A DNA stretch of 43,827 nt from assembly GCF_014696875.1 (NCBI RefSeq), contig NZ_JACJQV010000107.1:1-43827 (forward strand), in the 5' to 3' direction. Each line of letters starts with the position of its first letter. The first letter of the stretch is position 1. Shown piece after piece: positions 24,289-33,261 of this stretch. Below the pieces are notes generated by a model that saw nothing but the letters and a program-made list of their open reading frames with translations, did no database searches and was not told the origin of the DNA. The translations under genes were made by a program, and so were the position numbers. This stretch comes from Microcystis wesenbergii FACHB-1317 (lineage in GTDB: Bacteria; Cyanobacteriota; Cyanobacteriia; Cyanobacteriales; Microcystaceae).

Positions 24289-26952
24289 TCACTTTGTACC
24301 TGTACGAATCATCTTAAATCCATACACATAAATATCTGCGAATCCATATCTTTTTTCTTTTTCGCGCCATTGAGCAAGACCAATTTCGCTTAAAAGCTCG
24401 GCAAATCTATCGAAATCAGGTATTATTGACCGTGCGGTACGTTCCCACACTTGACGGAGTTCTTCCCTAGAAGGTAAAGCAGAAATTCCTTCTAAAGCTC
24501 GGAAAAAATTCTCTAGGTCAGGATATTCTTGTCTAATAGCCTCACAGCGTTCTTCAGAAGCTTTTTCTAAACCAATTTCTAGAGATTTTGCTCGCAATAA
24601 GCGATCAGTTGGTGACTGAATTGATGACTGTCCTTTGTAGGTTAATTCTTGTGCTTTTGCTCCTTGTAATAGAGCGCTTAAACTGCGAGGAAAAGTAGTA
24701 CCACTAGAATCTGTTAAACGCTCATAAACCCATCGATAAACGTATTTAGCTTTATTGCCACTTCGTCGGCGACTGCCCCAAAGTAATTCTAAGGCACGAT
24801 TTAGAGCTTCTTCCGTTGCTTGATCGATACTTTCCACGGGAGCAAAACGAGCGACTAACTCTTTAAATTTTGGCGAGAGAAAAGCTTGACGGAGAGCTAA
24901 TCTCAAGAAATCTATTCTCGTCCATTGTAGAAGTAAATCTCGTCCATTGAAGTGACTTTTATTATCAAAGTTAAGACGTTTCCAGATATCTTCTCTCAGA
25001 AATATTTTAAAACGAATTGCTGTTAGTGTCCGAGCATCACAAGCTTGAACAAACTGAAATAAACCGGTGAGAGCTTGTTGACGAATATCTTCTCTCTCTG
25101 GGAAATCTTCATCTAAATCATCATAAAGAAACCAGAGAGTCTGCTGCTCTTTTAATTGTTTCTCATTAACTAGATCTAAAGCATCTTTAATCAGGAGAGT
25201 CAAATTTCGATCCGTTGCTAATTGAACTAAAGCTTCAGTATGTTCCGATTGCCAATTTTCCGGGGGTAATTCTAAAATTAGTTTAATCGCCTGAAATTTT
25301 TCCCACTTTTTACCTTTAGGAAAGATACTATTTTGATATTTTCTGTACACATTTATCAGCAAATAAGCTCGCCAAACTGCTTCCCAGGTACCTTTTTTTT
25401 CTAGCAATTCTTGATTTATATACTGGAATTCATCCCGGGATGGACGACTATTATTATAGCTCCCATGACCAGATAATAAAGTCACATGATCTAGACGACT
25501 ATAGGCCAATTTTCGTGCCTCAGACTCCTTCTGCAGTAGTAACAAATAAAGTGCTGTCTTTCCTGTTCCCTTACGACCTCTGATCAGACAAGTTGCTTGA
25601 TCAAGAAATTTATCAAAGTTAGCAGTTTTCTGAAATAAAAGACTAATATCTGAACGGATATCTCCCGCATTTAATGGCATAAAATTAAGACTTTCAATAA
25701 CTTGCCAACGTTGTTTGGAACTGGCCAGAATGTTTTGCAAGCGAATTTCATTGGTATCTTCATCGATTAAGTTAGCAATGCGAGTATAATAATCCAGTAA
25801 TCCAGTGACAGGATAACGGTCTGCTAGAGCGATCGAGGGAATATAAGGTATGATTAAATAGTCTTCTGAATCTATATCTAAATCATGATCGGTAGTTTCA
25901 TCTATATCTATATTTTTGTCAATATCCTTTTGTAAAATTTGCCAAGCATGAGTAACTTTAGTTATTCCTGTATCACTTAAATCGGGAACAGGTGAAAAAA
26001 CAAAATTAAGCGAAAGTCGGCCAAAAGAAGTCAAAGATTGCAAAAGAAGCTCGATTCCTTTTTGATTTTGTTCGTTAGGAAATAAAAAAATAATTGCTTC
26101 GTTGGCTGCCTGTAGTAAAGATAAAGCTCCCCATTCATTGATTCCAGTGCGCGAATCTACTAAGATAAGATCAGGTTTTAACTGATTTTGAATCTCTCGA
26201 CTAAAAGTTGACCAGAGTGTTTCCCCATTATCGAGAATTGTTGTTGCTCGCAGATCATCAACTTTAGTAATGTAATCAAGACTCAAATAACCCGCAGGAA
26301 CAATAAATAGTCTTCCCGTTGCATCGGGAATATTAACTTCTCCAAATATTTCAGTGATATTAATCTTTGCTTTTACACCTTCTGGTAAATAGGATTTTTC
26401 ATAAAAATAGTCCACAATTCCGTATTTCGGTGAGGGATTTAAGGGGAAAGCTGTGCTTAACCCCGGTGCTTCTAAATCCAAGTCAACAGCTACTACTTTA
26501 CGACCTCGCATCGCTAAAATCCAAGCAACATGAATTAAAGCAGTTGTCCTACCTACTCCCCCTTTAAAAGAATAAAAAGTTACGGTTCTAGGAAGACAAA
26601 GTTCGGGAGAAGACGGTGATTGATTTTGTGGATTAGTTGACCACAAAGCTAAATCTTGCCAAGTGTGAATTGATTTTTCGTCCAGAAGTTGTGGAGCTTT
26701 TAGATCGAGAGAGGCTGCCTCCTGAATAGTATATAAAGATATAAAACCTAAAGATTTATGCTGTTGTCCTATGTCATTTTTAACTGCTTCTATTCGCTGA
26801 GTTGTTGATAAATTTTCAAACTTATCACTGACGATAGTTATATTCAAAAGTCCAGCAGTAGATACATTGAGATCAACCCATTCTTGAGCTTCTTTTTGAA
26901 CATATATATCTGTTAATTTTTGTTTCAGTGATCTTAACCAAGTTTCTGACAT
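24289..26952 (-). CDS. Bimodular ATPase: KGGVGR-type ParA/MinD-like domain plus second P-loop module
   Basis: 887 residues. Residues 1-115 form a small N-terminal domain (ITIVSDKFENLSTTQRIEAV) that looks BolA-like. A deviant ParA/MinD-type ATPase starts near residue 125, with YSFKGGVGRTTALIHVAW (130-137 KGGVGRTT) and VDLDLEAPGLS. A second P-loop module starts near residue 455 (LIRGRKGTGKTALYLLLL), with Walker B LWFLYDDLDEDF near 612 and a helical C-terminus, similar to the Sll1717-type P-loop ATPases. KGGVGR proteins are recurrent in bacterial conflict systems. A HEPN-like gene lies ten bases upstream on the same strand, suggesting a two-gene sensor/effector unit. The overall function is unknown; cytoplasmic, with no membrane segment. 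Confidence 0.8.
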   Translation of the reverse strand: MSETWLRSLKQKLTDIYVQKEAQEWVDLNVSTAGLLNITIVSDKFENLSTTQRIEAVKNDIGQQHKSLGFISLYTIQEAASLDLKAPQLLDEKSIHTWQDLALWSTNPQNQSPSSPELCLPRTVTFYSFKGGVGRTTALIHVAWILAMRGRKVVAVDLDLEAPGLSTAFPLNPSPKYGIVDYFYEKSYLPEGVKAKINITEIFGEVNIPDATGRLFIVPAGYLSLDYITKVDDLRATTILDNGETLWSTFSREIQNQLKPDLILVDSRTGINEWGALSLLQAANEAIIFLFPNEQNQKGIELLLQSLTSFGRLSLNFVFSPVPDLSDTGITKVTHAWQILQKDIDKNIDIDETTDHDLDIDSEDYLIIPYIPSIALADRYPVTGLLDYYTRIANLIDEDTNEIRLQNILASSKQRWQVIESLNFMPLNAGDIRSDISLLFQKTANFDKFLDQATCLIRGRKGTGKTALYLLLLQKESEARKLAYSRLDHVTLLSGHGSYNNSRPSRDEFQYINQELLEKKGTWEAVWRAYLLINVYRKYQNSIFPKGKKWEKFQAIKLILELPPENWQSEHTEALVQLATDRNLTLLIKDALDLVNEKQLKEQQTLWFLYDDLDEDFPEREDIRQQALTGLFQFVQACDARTLTAIRFKIFLREDIWKRLNFDNKSHFNGRDLLLQWTRIDFLRLALRQAFLSPKFKELVARFAPVESIDQATEEALNRALELLWGSRRRSGNKAKYVYRWVYERLTDSSGTTFPRSLSALLQGAKAQELTYKGQSSIQSPTDRLLRAKSLEIGLEKASEERCEAIRQEYPDLENFFRALEGISALPSREELRQVWERTARSIIPDFDRFAELLSEIGLAQWREKEKRYGFADIYVYGFKMIRTGTK

Positions 26953-26962
26953 AACTATCTCC

Positions 26963-27385
26963 TTAAAGTTGAGTAGCTTGTTTCTGAAGCCATCTTTTCA
27001 GACCTGTATAAGCTGATAACCACTCTTTGTATTTATCGTCATTCGGTTCACTGCTGGAATAACGCATAGTTATAAAATTTTGACTAGGATTTTCTACTAT
27101 ATTAATCCATTTTATCACCTCTGGAAAATTTTGAACTCTCGAATAGAGACGATTATGACGTTTTAAAGCATCTGTAAAACTGTGACCAGGATTAGTTATG
27201 GTATGTCCGGGGTTATTGGAATCAGTTTTCCATTCTTGACTGGATACCGAAGCTAAGATCATAGATTTCAGCAAACATTCGATCGTAATACCTCCAAAGT
27301 GCATAGCAGCTATTTTCCTATTAGATTTACAAAGTATTTCTGTATCTTGATGACGTTGTAAAAAAGCTGATTGGTAATCTTCCAT
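26963..27385 (-). CDS. HEPN-like small protein, partner of the KGGVGR ATPase
   Basis: 140 residues, predicted helical. The N-terminal half (AAMHFGGITIECLLKSMILAS) has the hydrophobic helix seen in HEPN-fold proteins, and FITMRYSSSEPNDDKYKEWL resembles the late-helix MRYS motif of that group. A clear R-x4-6-H catalytic motif is not visible, so RNase activity is uncertain. The gene ends ten bases before the large ATPase gene, so they very likely form one operon. Context near the DUF262-HEPN pair supports a defence role by association. Confidence 0.6.
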   Translation of the reverse strand: MEDYQSAFLQRHQDTEILCKSNRKIAAMHFGGITIECLLKSMILASVSSQEWKTDSNNPGHTITNPGHSFTDALKRHNRLYSRVQNFPEVIKWINIVENPSQNFITMRYSSSEPNDDKYKEWLSAYTGLKRWLQKQATQL

Positions 27386-27446
27386 CCCTAATTATCTATT
27401 CGCTAGAGTTAATACCTGTGAATAAGTTTTTAGCTGAGGATTAAAC

Positions 27447-27478
27447 AAGGGTACTTTATTCGACAATAAAGCACCCTT
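27447..27478 (-). terminator. Terminator of ileS
   Basis: AAGGGTACTTTATT (27447-27460) and AATAAAGCACCCTT (27465-27478) form a 14-bp stem with one mismatch and a four-base loop. Reading on the - strand, the stem is followed by a T-rich TTGTTTAAT, just after the ileS stop and before the HEPN-like gene. Confidence 0.75.
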
Positions 27479-27488
27479 TTAATTTAGC

Positions 27489-30347
27489 TTAGAACTCTCC
27501 TTTTAAAGCGGCATTACAGCGCTCGCAAATAGTGGGATCATCGGCAAATTTTCCCACTTGAGTGGAATAATTCCAACAGCGATCGCATTTTTCGCCGTCT
27601 GCTTTGACAATTCCCACCGAAACAAAGTCCGATTCTCCTTTATATTCTGCGGTTTGAATCGCGCTAATATCACTGACTAATTCCACTTGAGAAGAGAGAA
27701 ATAGATAACGCAATTCATCGACTTTATTCCCCGTTAAACTATCACAATTGTTGAATAATTCTAACTCCTGTTGTAAGGTTTCATCGGGAACATAAAGTAA
27801 AACTTTTGCCTCTAAAGAAGCACCGATCGCTTTATCATTTCTGGCAGTTTCCATCACCTTATTAACTTCGGTGCGTAGCTGCCGGAATTTGGCCCATTTA
27901 TCGGCCAATTTGCGATTATTCCAAGCAGGATCGATGTTTAGCCATCCTGACTCAAATACCGATAAATAAGGGGTTTTGTAGGGGAGAAATTGCCAGATAT
28001 CTTCCGCTAGATGAGACAGGACAGGAGCGATCGCTTTAGCAAGATTTTCTAAAGCAATAGCATAGACTGTTTGACAACTGCGACGACGGAAAGAATTAGG
28101 ATCAGAAATGTATAAACGATCCTTAGCGATGTCGATATAAAAGTTAGATAAATCGACAACACAAAAATTCTGTACCGTCTGGAAAAAGCGGAAAAATTGG
28201 AAACTTTCAAAAGCTGCCGTAACTTCCGTAAACACTTCCGAGATACGATGTAACATATAGCGATCAATCTCCGGTAGATCATCATAAGCTACCGCATCTT
28301 TAAGGGGATCAAAATCATTTAAACTCCCCAGTAAAAACCTGGCAGTGTTACGGATTTTATTACGGATATCTACCAACTGTTTAAGAATATTTTGACCGAT
28401 ATTCACATCATTGGTATAGTCCACCGAGGACACCCATAACCGAATCACATCTACCCCATAAGCGGGTTCTTTTTTCTGGTCTTTACCACCATTAATGATC
28501 ACATTGGGATCGATGACATTACCCAGAGATTTACTCATTTTTCGTCCCTGTTCATCCAAAACAAAACCGTGAGTTAACACCGTTTTATAGGGAGCAATAC
28601 CATTAGCAGCCACACTGGTTAATAAACTCGATTGAAACCATCCCCGATGCTGATCCGATCCTTCTAGATACATATCCGCAGGATAACTTAATTCTGGTCG
28701 AGCATTAGCCACCGCATTCCAACTAGAACCAGAATCAAACCACACATCCATAGTATCCATTCCCTTGCGATAACTGCGACCATTATCGTGATAACTGGGA
28801 GGTAACAACTCCTCTACCGATAACTCCCACCAAGCATTAGAACCCTTGACTGCGAAGATAGCTTGAACGTGATTAATCGTCTCCTCAGTTAACAGAGGTT
28901 CATTCGTTTCTTCGTCATAAAAAACAGGAATAGGAACCCCCCAACTGCGCTGACGAGAGATACACCAATCGCTTCTTTCACTAACCATAGAAGTGATGCG
29001 ATTCTTACCTGTTGCGGGAATCCAACGCACCGAATCAATTGCTTCTAAAGCTAATTCCCGGAATCCTTCCACGGAAGCAAACCATTGTTCCGTTGCGCGA
29101 AAAATTGTCGGTTTTTTGGTTCTCCAATCGTAGGGATATTTATGCTGATATGCTTCTTCTTTGAGTAAGGCCCCCTTTTCTGTCAGTGCTAAAATTATCG
29201 CTTCATTAGCATCTTTCAGGACATTTAAACCCGCAAATTGTCCCGCTTCTGCGGTGAAATTTCCCTTATCATCCACGGGAGAAAGTATCGGTAAACCGTA
29301 ACGTTGGCCGACGATATAATCCTCCTGACCATGGCCAGGGGCCGTGTGAACTAATCCGGTGCCGGAATCAGTGGTGACATAATCCCCACCGATGAGAATC
29401 GCACTTTCTCTGTCAAACAAAGGATGACGATATTTAGTATGTTCTAATTCCAGACCTTTAACCGTTGCTTTAATCGTCAAAGTTGTGTTAAAAGTGTCGG
29501 CCAATTTTTCGACTAAATCCGTCGCTACGATTAGATAATTAGACTCGCTAGTTTCCACCACTGAATAGTTTAATTCTGGGTTCAATGCGACGGCCAAATT
29601 CCCGGGTAAAGTCCAGGGAGTAGTCGTCCAGATAGCCACGGATAAATTAGGCAAAAATGGCGTTAAAACCGGGGTTGAAACTGACGTAATCGGAAAAGCA
29701 ACATAGACACTCCGGGAAGTGTGACCTTCGGGATATTCTAATTCGGCCTCAGCTAAAGCGGTTTGAGAACTAGGACTCCAGTGAACCGGTTTTAGTCCCC
29801 GATAAATATAACCTTTTAGGGCCATTTTTCCGAATACGGCAATTTGAGCGGCCTCGTATTCAGGTTGTAGGGTTAAATAGGGATTTTCCCAGTCTCCCCA
29901 GACTCCATACCTTTTGAAACCTTCACACTGTTCTTTTTGCGTTTGAAGGGCAAAATCGTGGGCTTTCTGACGTAATTTTAAAGGGGTTAGACCCTCTTTT
30001 TCCGAGCTTTTGAGACTTTGTAAAACCTTTAGTTCGATCGGCAACCCGTGACAATCCCAACCCGGCACATAGCGCACTTTGTAACCTTGCAGCAGTTTAT
30101 ATTTATTGATAATGTCTTTGAGAATTTTATTTAAAGCATGACCGATATGCAGGGACCCGTTAGCGTAGGGTGGACCATCGTGGAGAATAAATAATTCTTT
30201 GGGGTTATTTTGCGCTAATTTCTCGTATATTTGCTCATCTTGCCAGAATTTCTGCATTTCTGGCTCACGTTTGCTGGCATTTGCTCGCATATCAAAGTCA
30301 GTTTGAGGCAAATTAACGGTATCTTTGTAACTTTTAGCGTTGGACAT
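27489..30347 (-). CDS. ileS: Isoleucyl-tRNA synthetase
   Basis: 952 residues, normal for bacterial class Ia IleRS. The HIGH motif lies in PPYANGSLHIGHALNK near residue 65. The CP1 editing domain follows (WTTTPWTLPGNLAVAL, and TDSGTGLVHTAPGHGQEDY). KMSKS lies in GRKMSKSLGNVI near residue 606. A C-terminal zinc site has CDRCWNYS and CERCNAAL. The enzyme charges tRNA-Ile and edits misactivated valine. The start MSNAKSYKDTVNLPQTDF is the conserved N-terminus. It is transcribed alone on the - strand with its own terminator. Confidence 0.98.
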   Translation of the reverse strand: MSNAKSYKDTVNLPQTDFDMRANASKREPEMQKFWQDEQIYEKLAQNNPKELFILHDGPPYANGSLHIGHALNKILKDIINKYKLLQGYKVRYVPGWDCHGLPIELKVLQSLKSSEKEGLTPLKLRQKAHDFALQTQKEQCEGFKRYGVWGDWENPYLTLQPEYEAAQIAVFGKMALKGYIYRGLKPVHWSPSSQTALAEAELEYPEGHTSRSVYVAFPITSVSTPVLTPFLPNLSVAIWTTTPWTLPGNLAVALNPELNYSVVETSESNYLIVATDLVEKLADTFNTTLTIKATVKGLELEHTKYRHPLFDRESAILIGGDYVTTDSGTGLVHTAPGHGQEDYIVGQRYGLPILSPVDDKGNFTAEAGQFAGLNVLKDANEAIILALTEKGALLKEEAYQHKYPYDWRTKKPTIFRATEQWFASVEGFRELALEAIDSVRWIPATGKNRITSMVSERSDWCISRQRSWGVPIPVFYDEETNEPLLTEETINHVQAIFAVKGSNAWWELSVEELLPPSYHDNGRSYRKGMDTMDVWFDSGSSWNAVANARPELSYPADMYLEGSDQHRGWFQSSLLTSVAANGIAPYKTVLTHGFVLDEQGRKMSKSLGNVIDPNVIINGGKDQKKEPAYGVDVIRLWVSSVDYTNDVNIGQNILKQLVDIRNKIRNTARFLLGSLNDFDPLKDAVAYDDLPEIDRYMLHRISEVFTEVTAAFESFQFFRFFQTVQNFCVVDLSNFYIDIAKDRLYISDPNSFRRRSCQTVYAIALENLAKAIAPVLSHLAEDIWQFLPYKTPYLSVFESGWLNIDPAWNNRKLADKWAKFRQLRTEVNKVMETARNDKAIGASLEAKVLLYVPDETLQQELELFNNCDSLTGNKVDELRYLFLSSQVELVSDISAIQTAEYKGESDFVSVGIVKADGEKCDRCWNYSTQVGKFADDPTICERCNAALKGEF

Positions 30348-30547
30348 TCTGGCAAACCTATGGATATCAATCGTTTTCGGTATTCATTCCTAAATAACGT
30401 CCCTTTGAGAGTCGTTATCTCTATTCTGTCACATAACTGTAATACAAATGTTACAAGTGACAATCATTGATCTATAAGTCTAGCGAGATTGAGTCCAAGA
30501 GCGATGATTCCCAAAGGCTATAATTCAGTTATTCGAGAATAGGGAGC

Positions 30548-31129
30548 ATGGGGACGATAGTGACGAATCCTAATTTTTTTTATGTCTCTCCAGAAGTGTA
30601 TCTAGAAGGGGAAAGAGTCAGTCCCATCAAGCACGAGTACCGAAAAGGACGGATTTATGCGATGGTAGGGGCAAAAAAGCCGCATATTGTCTTAAATACA
30701 AATCTAGCCACTTTATTGAGTATCCATCTCGATGATAGTCCCTGTCTTGTTCTCACTTCCGATATCAAAGTCCGGTTAGAGGAGGCAAATTGTTATTATT
30801 ATCCCGATATTGCGGTGGTTTGTGACGAGAGAGAGATTAACAATACCGATGATTTTATTCTTTATCCTGTTCTGATTATTGAAGTATTATCGAAATCTAC
30901 GGAATCCTTTGATAGGGGTGATAAATTTAGCGATTATCAAACCTGTCCCACCTTAAAAGAATACATTCTTATTGATCAAAACCAGATGAAAATTGAATGT
31001 CACCGTCGCGAGGATTCGGGAGTTTGGCAAGAACAGATCTATGAAGCGGGAGATGAGGTAGAATTTACCAGTGTAGGATTCCGGGGATCGATCGCTTCTA
31101 TCTATCGCAAAGTCCCCGGTTTGGTCTGA
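30548..31129 (+). CDS. Uma2-family (DUF820) endonuclease-like protein
   Basis: 193 residues, complete. The usual Uma2 landmarks are all present: YLEGERVSPIKHEYRKGRIYAM at the N-terminus, then VLTSDIKVRL, YYYPDIAVVCD, LIIEVLSKSTESFDRGDKF and a TLKEYILIDQNQ segment. PDIAV and IIEVLS-ST carry the acidic/PD-(D/E)XK-like residues. The ATG at 30548 has GGGAG just upstream, and a TATAAT lies at 30519-30524. The role of these multi-copy cyanobacterial proteins is unclear. It is more complete than the other Uma2 gene, at the left edge of the window. Confidence 0.9.
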   Translation: MGTIVTNPNFFYVSPEVYLEGERVSPIKHEYRKGRIYAMVGAKKPHIVLNTNLATLLSIHLDDSPCLVLTSDIKVRLEEANCYYYPDIAVVCDEREINNTDDFILYPVLIIEVLSKSTESFDRGDKFSDYQTCPTLKEYILIDQNQMKIECHRREDSGVWQEQIYEAGDEVEFTSVGFRGSIASIYRKVPGLV

Positions 31130-31399
31130 TTACAATTATTTTTTGACATCGCACTTTCAGGTTCCTAGGGATAGGGGTAGCTCTGTCTCCCTTTGCCTAA
31201 AAACTGAGATTATCAAGCATTTAATTCTATTTATCAAACCTCTAGGAAGTTTTCCTTTTGGGTAGCTGTTTGTCAATACCAAATTAGGTTATACTTTATG
31301 TTTATGGGAAGCGATCGCTGTTAGTTTCCCACTGTCCTAGGCAACAATAAACATAGCTAAAATCCAGCACTCGATCGTGTAAGGTCAGGTGAGGTAACA

Positions 31400-31789
31400 A
31401 TGGATAATTCAAACCTAAATAAGCAATTAGTAATTAATAATATTCAGGAATTTGCCGAGCTTGTTGGTAATTATGATCAAGCTTGGAAGCTTCTTGTGGG
31501 TAAAAAGGTGAGTCGTATTCGCGAAGAAGTGAAATACAAAGGGAAAAAGACGGGGATAAAAGGCACTAAGAATTATAAATATGGACAAATCATCAACATA
31601 AAATATGAGAATGATACCGTGTATGTGCATATTAAATATCAGCATAATTTTTTTGCTGAATATAAAATCGATAAAATTATTAATCAATTTAGTGATATAT
31701 TTCCCTTTATTACTGTACAAGAAATTTTCCAAAAAGTCCCAGAAATAAAAAACAAAATACTACAAGAAACTTATCAGAAGCTTGAATAG
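31400..31789 (+). CDS. Hypothetical protein
   Basis: 129 residues, lysine- and isoleucine-rich, without membrane segments. I do not recognise a family. The start ATG at 31400 has a good ribosome site (GAGGTAA). A basic stretch (KYKGKKTGIKGTKNYKYGQI) leads into a beta-strand-like region (NIKYENDTVYVHIKYQHNFF), as in a small SH3-like or nucleic-acid-binding barrel, but this is only a shape guess. It directly precedes a decayed helicase gene (next frame begins three bases later), so it may once have belonged with it. Confidence 0.55.
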   Translation: MDNSNLNKQLVINNIQEFAELVGNYDQAWKLLVGKKVSRIREEVKYKGKKTGIKGTKNYKYGQIINIKYENDTVYVHIKYQHNFFAEYKIDKIINQFSDIFPFITVQEIFQKVPEIKNKILQETYQKLE

Positions 31790-31792
31790 GAT

Positions 31793-32221
31793 TTGCTTAA
31801 TGTCAATAAATTTTATCAGGAAAGATTGTATAAATATCTGACTAAGGAAGAATTTTGGCAAGAAAAACATAGATTTGTGCAATCTTGGCTAGAAAAAAAT
31901 CTAGGAAGAAAACCAGATTTAGAGCAGTCTGTAGCCCTTGGAGAAGTCAATAATAATATCCAAGAGTGGCAAAACTAGCACATTAGTCAACAAAGCTTTA
32001 TTTTTGCAAAAACATTGTGGTATTTTACCAAGGGAAATATTAATACTAGCTTTCAACCGCTTTTTTATGTGGCTCTCACCCGTGCGATCAAGCAACTCTA
32101 TATAATTACAGAAAGTCCTAACTATTCGCCCTTTCTTGCCCATTTAAATCTGAATAAAATCAATTGGCAAGAATATCCCATACTAGGAGATAAGTCAAAA
32201 TATATAAGTAGTCGGACATAA
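31793..32221 (+). pseudogene. Wrecked superfamily-1 (UvrD/Rep-like) helicase gene
   Basis: Three frames must be joined to see it. Frame one (to about 31965) reads QSVALGEVNNNIQ, the region just before helicase motif I. From 31968 another frame gives GKTSTLVNKALFLQKH (Walker A) and EILILAFNR (motif Ia). At about 32060 the sequence jumps to LFYVALTRAIKQLYIITE, helicase motif VI, in yet another frame, down to a stop at 32221. So a few codons before Walker A and everything between motif Ia and motif VI have been deleted. It cannot make an active helicase. Confidence 0.8.
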
Positions 32222-32272
32222 ATTCTGTTGTCTATCTTAAGAAATGTAAATTGCCGCAATTCTTACTGACTC

Positions 32273-32512
32273 TTGAATCCTGACGACCGACTCCTTACCC
32301 CACAGTTAACTTTACTTTTGTCCAACTACTTAACTATTGAAATTGGCAATCAAAAAGGGAAAGGTTCTCACCCGACTATTCAGATTAGAGACTTGCTAAA
32401 AGCTCAAGGATATAAGTGGAATTCCCATCAACATCGACAAATTTGGTATCGTCATGATTTAAGGGCTAGTTTCACCACAAGGGAAGGAAACCTCTTTCAT
32501 CTGTGGGGGTGA
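32273..32512 (+). pseudogene. Probable C-terminal remnant, hypothetical
   Basis: An open frame of 79 codons starting at a TTG, without a convincing ribosome site. It contains IQIRDLLKAQGYKWNSHQHRQIWYR, a pattern (LK-x-GYKW...W-R) seen at the C-termini of some helicases and exonucleases. Given the helicase wreck just upstream, this is probably a leftover of the same or a neighbouring gene. I cannot name the family. Confidence 0.35.
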
Positions 32513-32610
32513 AAATTTTTTCATCGGGACTGACTCCCCAGACTCCTAACCCCACCAACAAACTTTTTGCCGCAAACCCTAGTTAACAGCTTATTATTTT
32601 CCCATTGTTT

Positions 32611-33111
32611 CTATTGAGCGATTACTATCACTGAAGTGCCGATTTGTACCTTTTCAAATAAAGCCTTTATATCTCGATCGCGCATCCTGACGCAACCGTG
32701 GCAGACGGCCCGGCCGATGAGATTTTCTGGGGGTGTACCGTGAAAACCGATAAAATTCTCGCCATCGGTCCAAAATCCGATCCAACGCGCCCCTAAAGGG
32801 TTGTTTTTTCCCGATGGCACCAGTTGACCGGTGAAAGGATGTTCCCAGACTGGTTCCCGCACCATCTGAATCACCCTAAATTCTCCCGTCGGGGTTTCCC
32901 AACCGCGACGACCGATCGCCACTGGGTAAGAAGCGATTATTTTCTGTCCTTGGTAAACAAAAACCCGTCTTTTTTTTAAATTCAGCAGCAAACGGGTTTC
33001 CGTTCGGGTTACCGTGGTTGCGGGAAGGGAATTGACGGGACTAATCGGGGGATTGAGCAAAAATTCCCCCATTCCTAGACATAAACAGAGAATCGGCAGC
33101 AAAACTCGCAT
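32611..33111 (-). CDS. L,D-transpeptidase (YkuD family), exported
   Basis: 166 residues. The N-terminus is a secretion signal (MRVLLPILCLCLGMGEFLL). The YkuD catalytic domain follows: FHGTPPENLIGRAVCHGCVRM contains the conserved His and the catalytic Cys of the HxG...CHGCVR motif, preceded by YPVAIGRRGWETPTG. These enzymes make 3-3 cross-links or attach proteins to peptidoglycan in the periplasm. It is a minimal version with no LysM or PG-binding domain. Single gene, divergent from the following ABC ATPase. Confidence 0.93.
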   Translation of the reverse strand: MRVLLPILCLCLGMGEFLLNPPISPVNSLPATTVTRTETRLLLNLKKRRVFVYQGQKIIASYPVAIGRRGWETPTGEFRVIQMVREPVWEHPFTGQLVPSGKNNPLGARWIGFWTDGENFIGFHGTPPENLIGRAVCHGCVRMRDRDIKALFEKVQIGTSVIVIAQ

Positions 33112-33261
33112 CTGATACCAGCAAAGTCAAAATTTTTTATCTGCATTCTAATCTGATTGTGACGATATATGATCACTGCGGGATGCTTCCGATCAAATCG
33201 GAGTCGAGTTAGGCTAATTCGGTTACACTAATCCATAGCTGGAATATTAACTTTTGTAACT

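Noticed and set aside
27386-27488. T-box or riboswitch for ileS
   Set aside because: The hairpin lies after the ileS stop and has a terminator shape; T-boxes are a Gram-positive feature and none is seen upstream of the gene.
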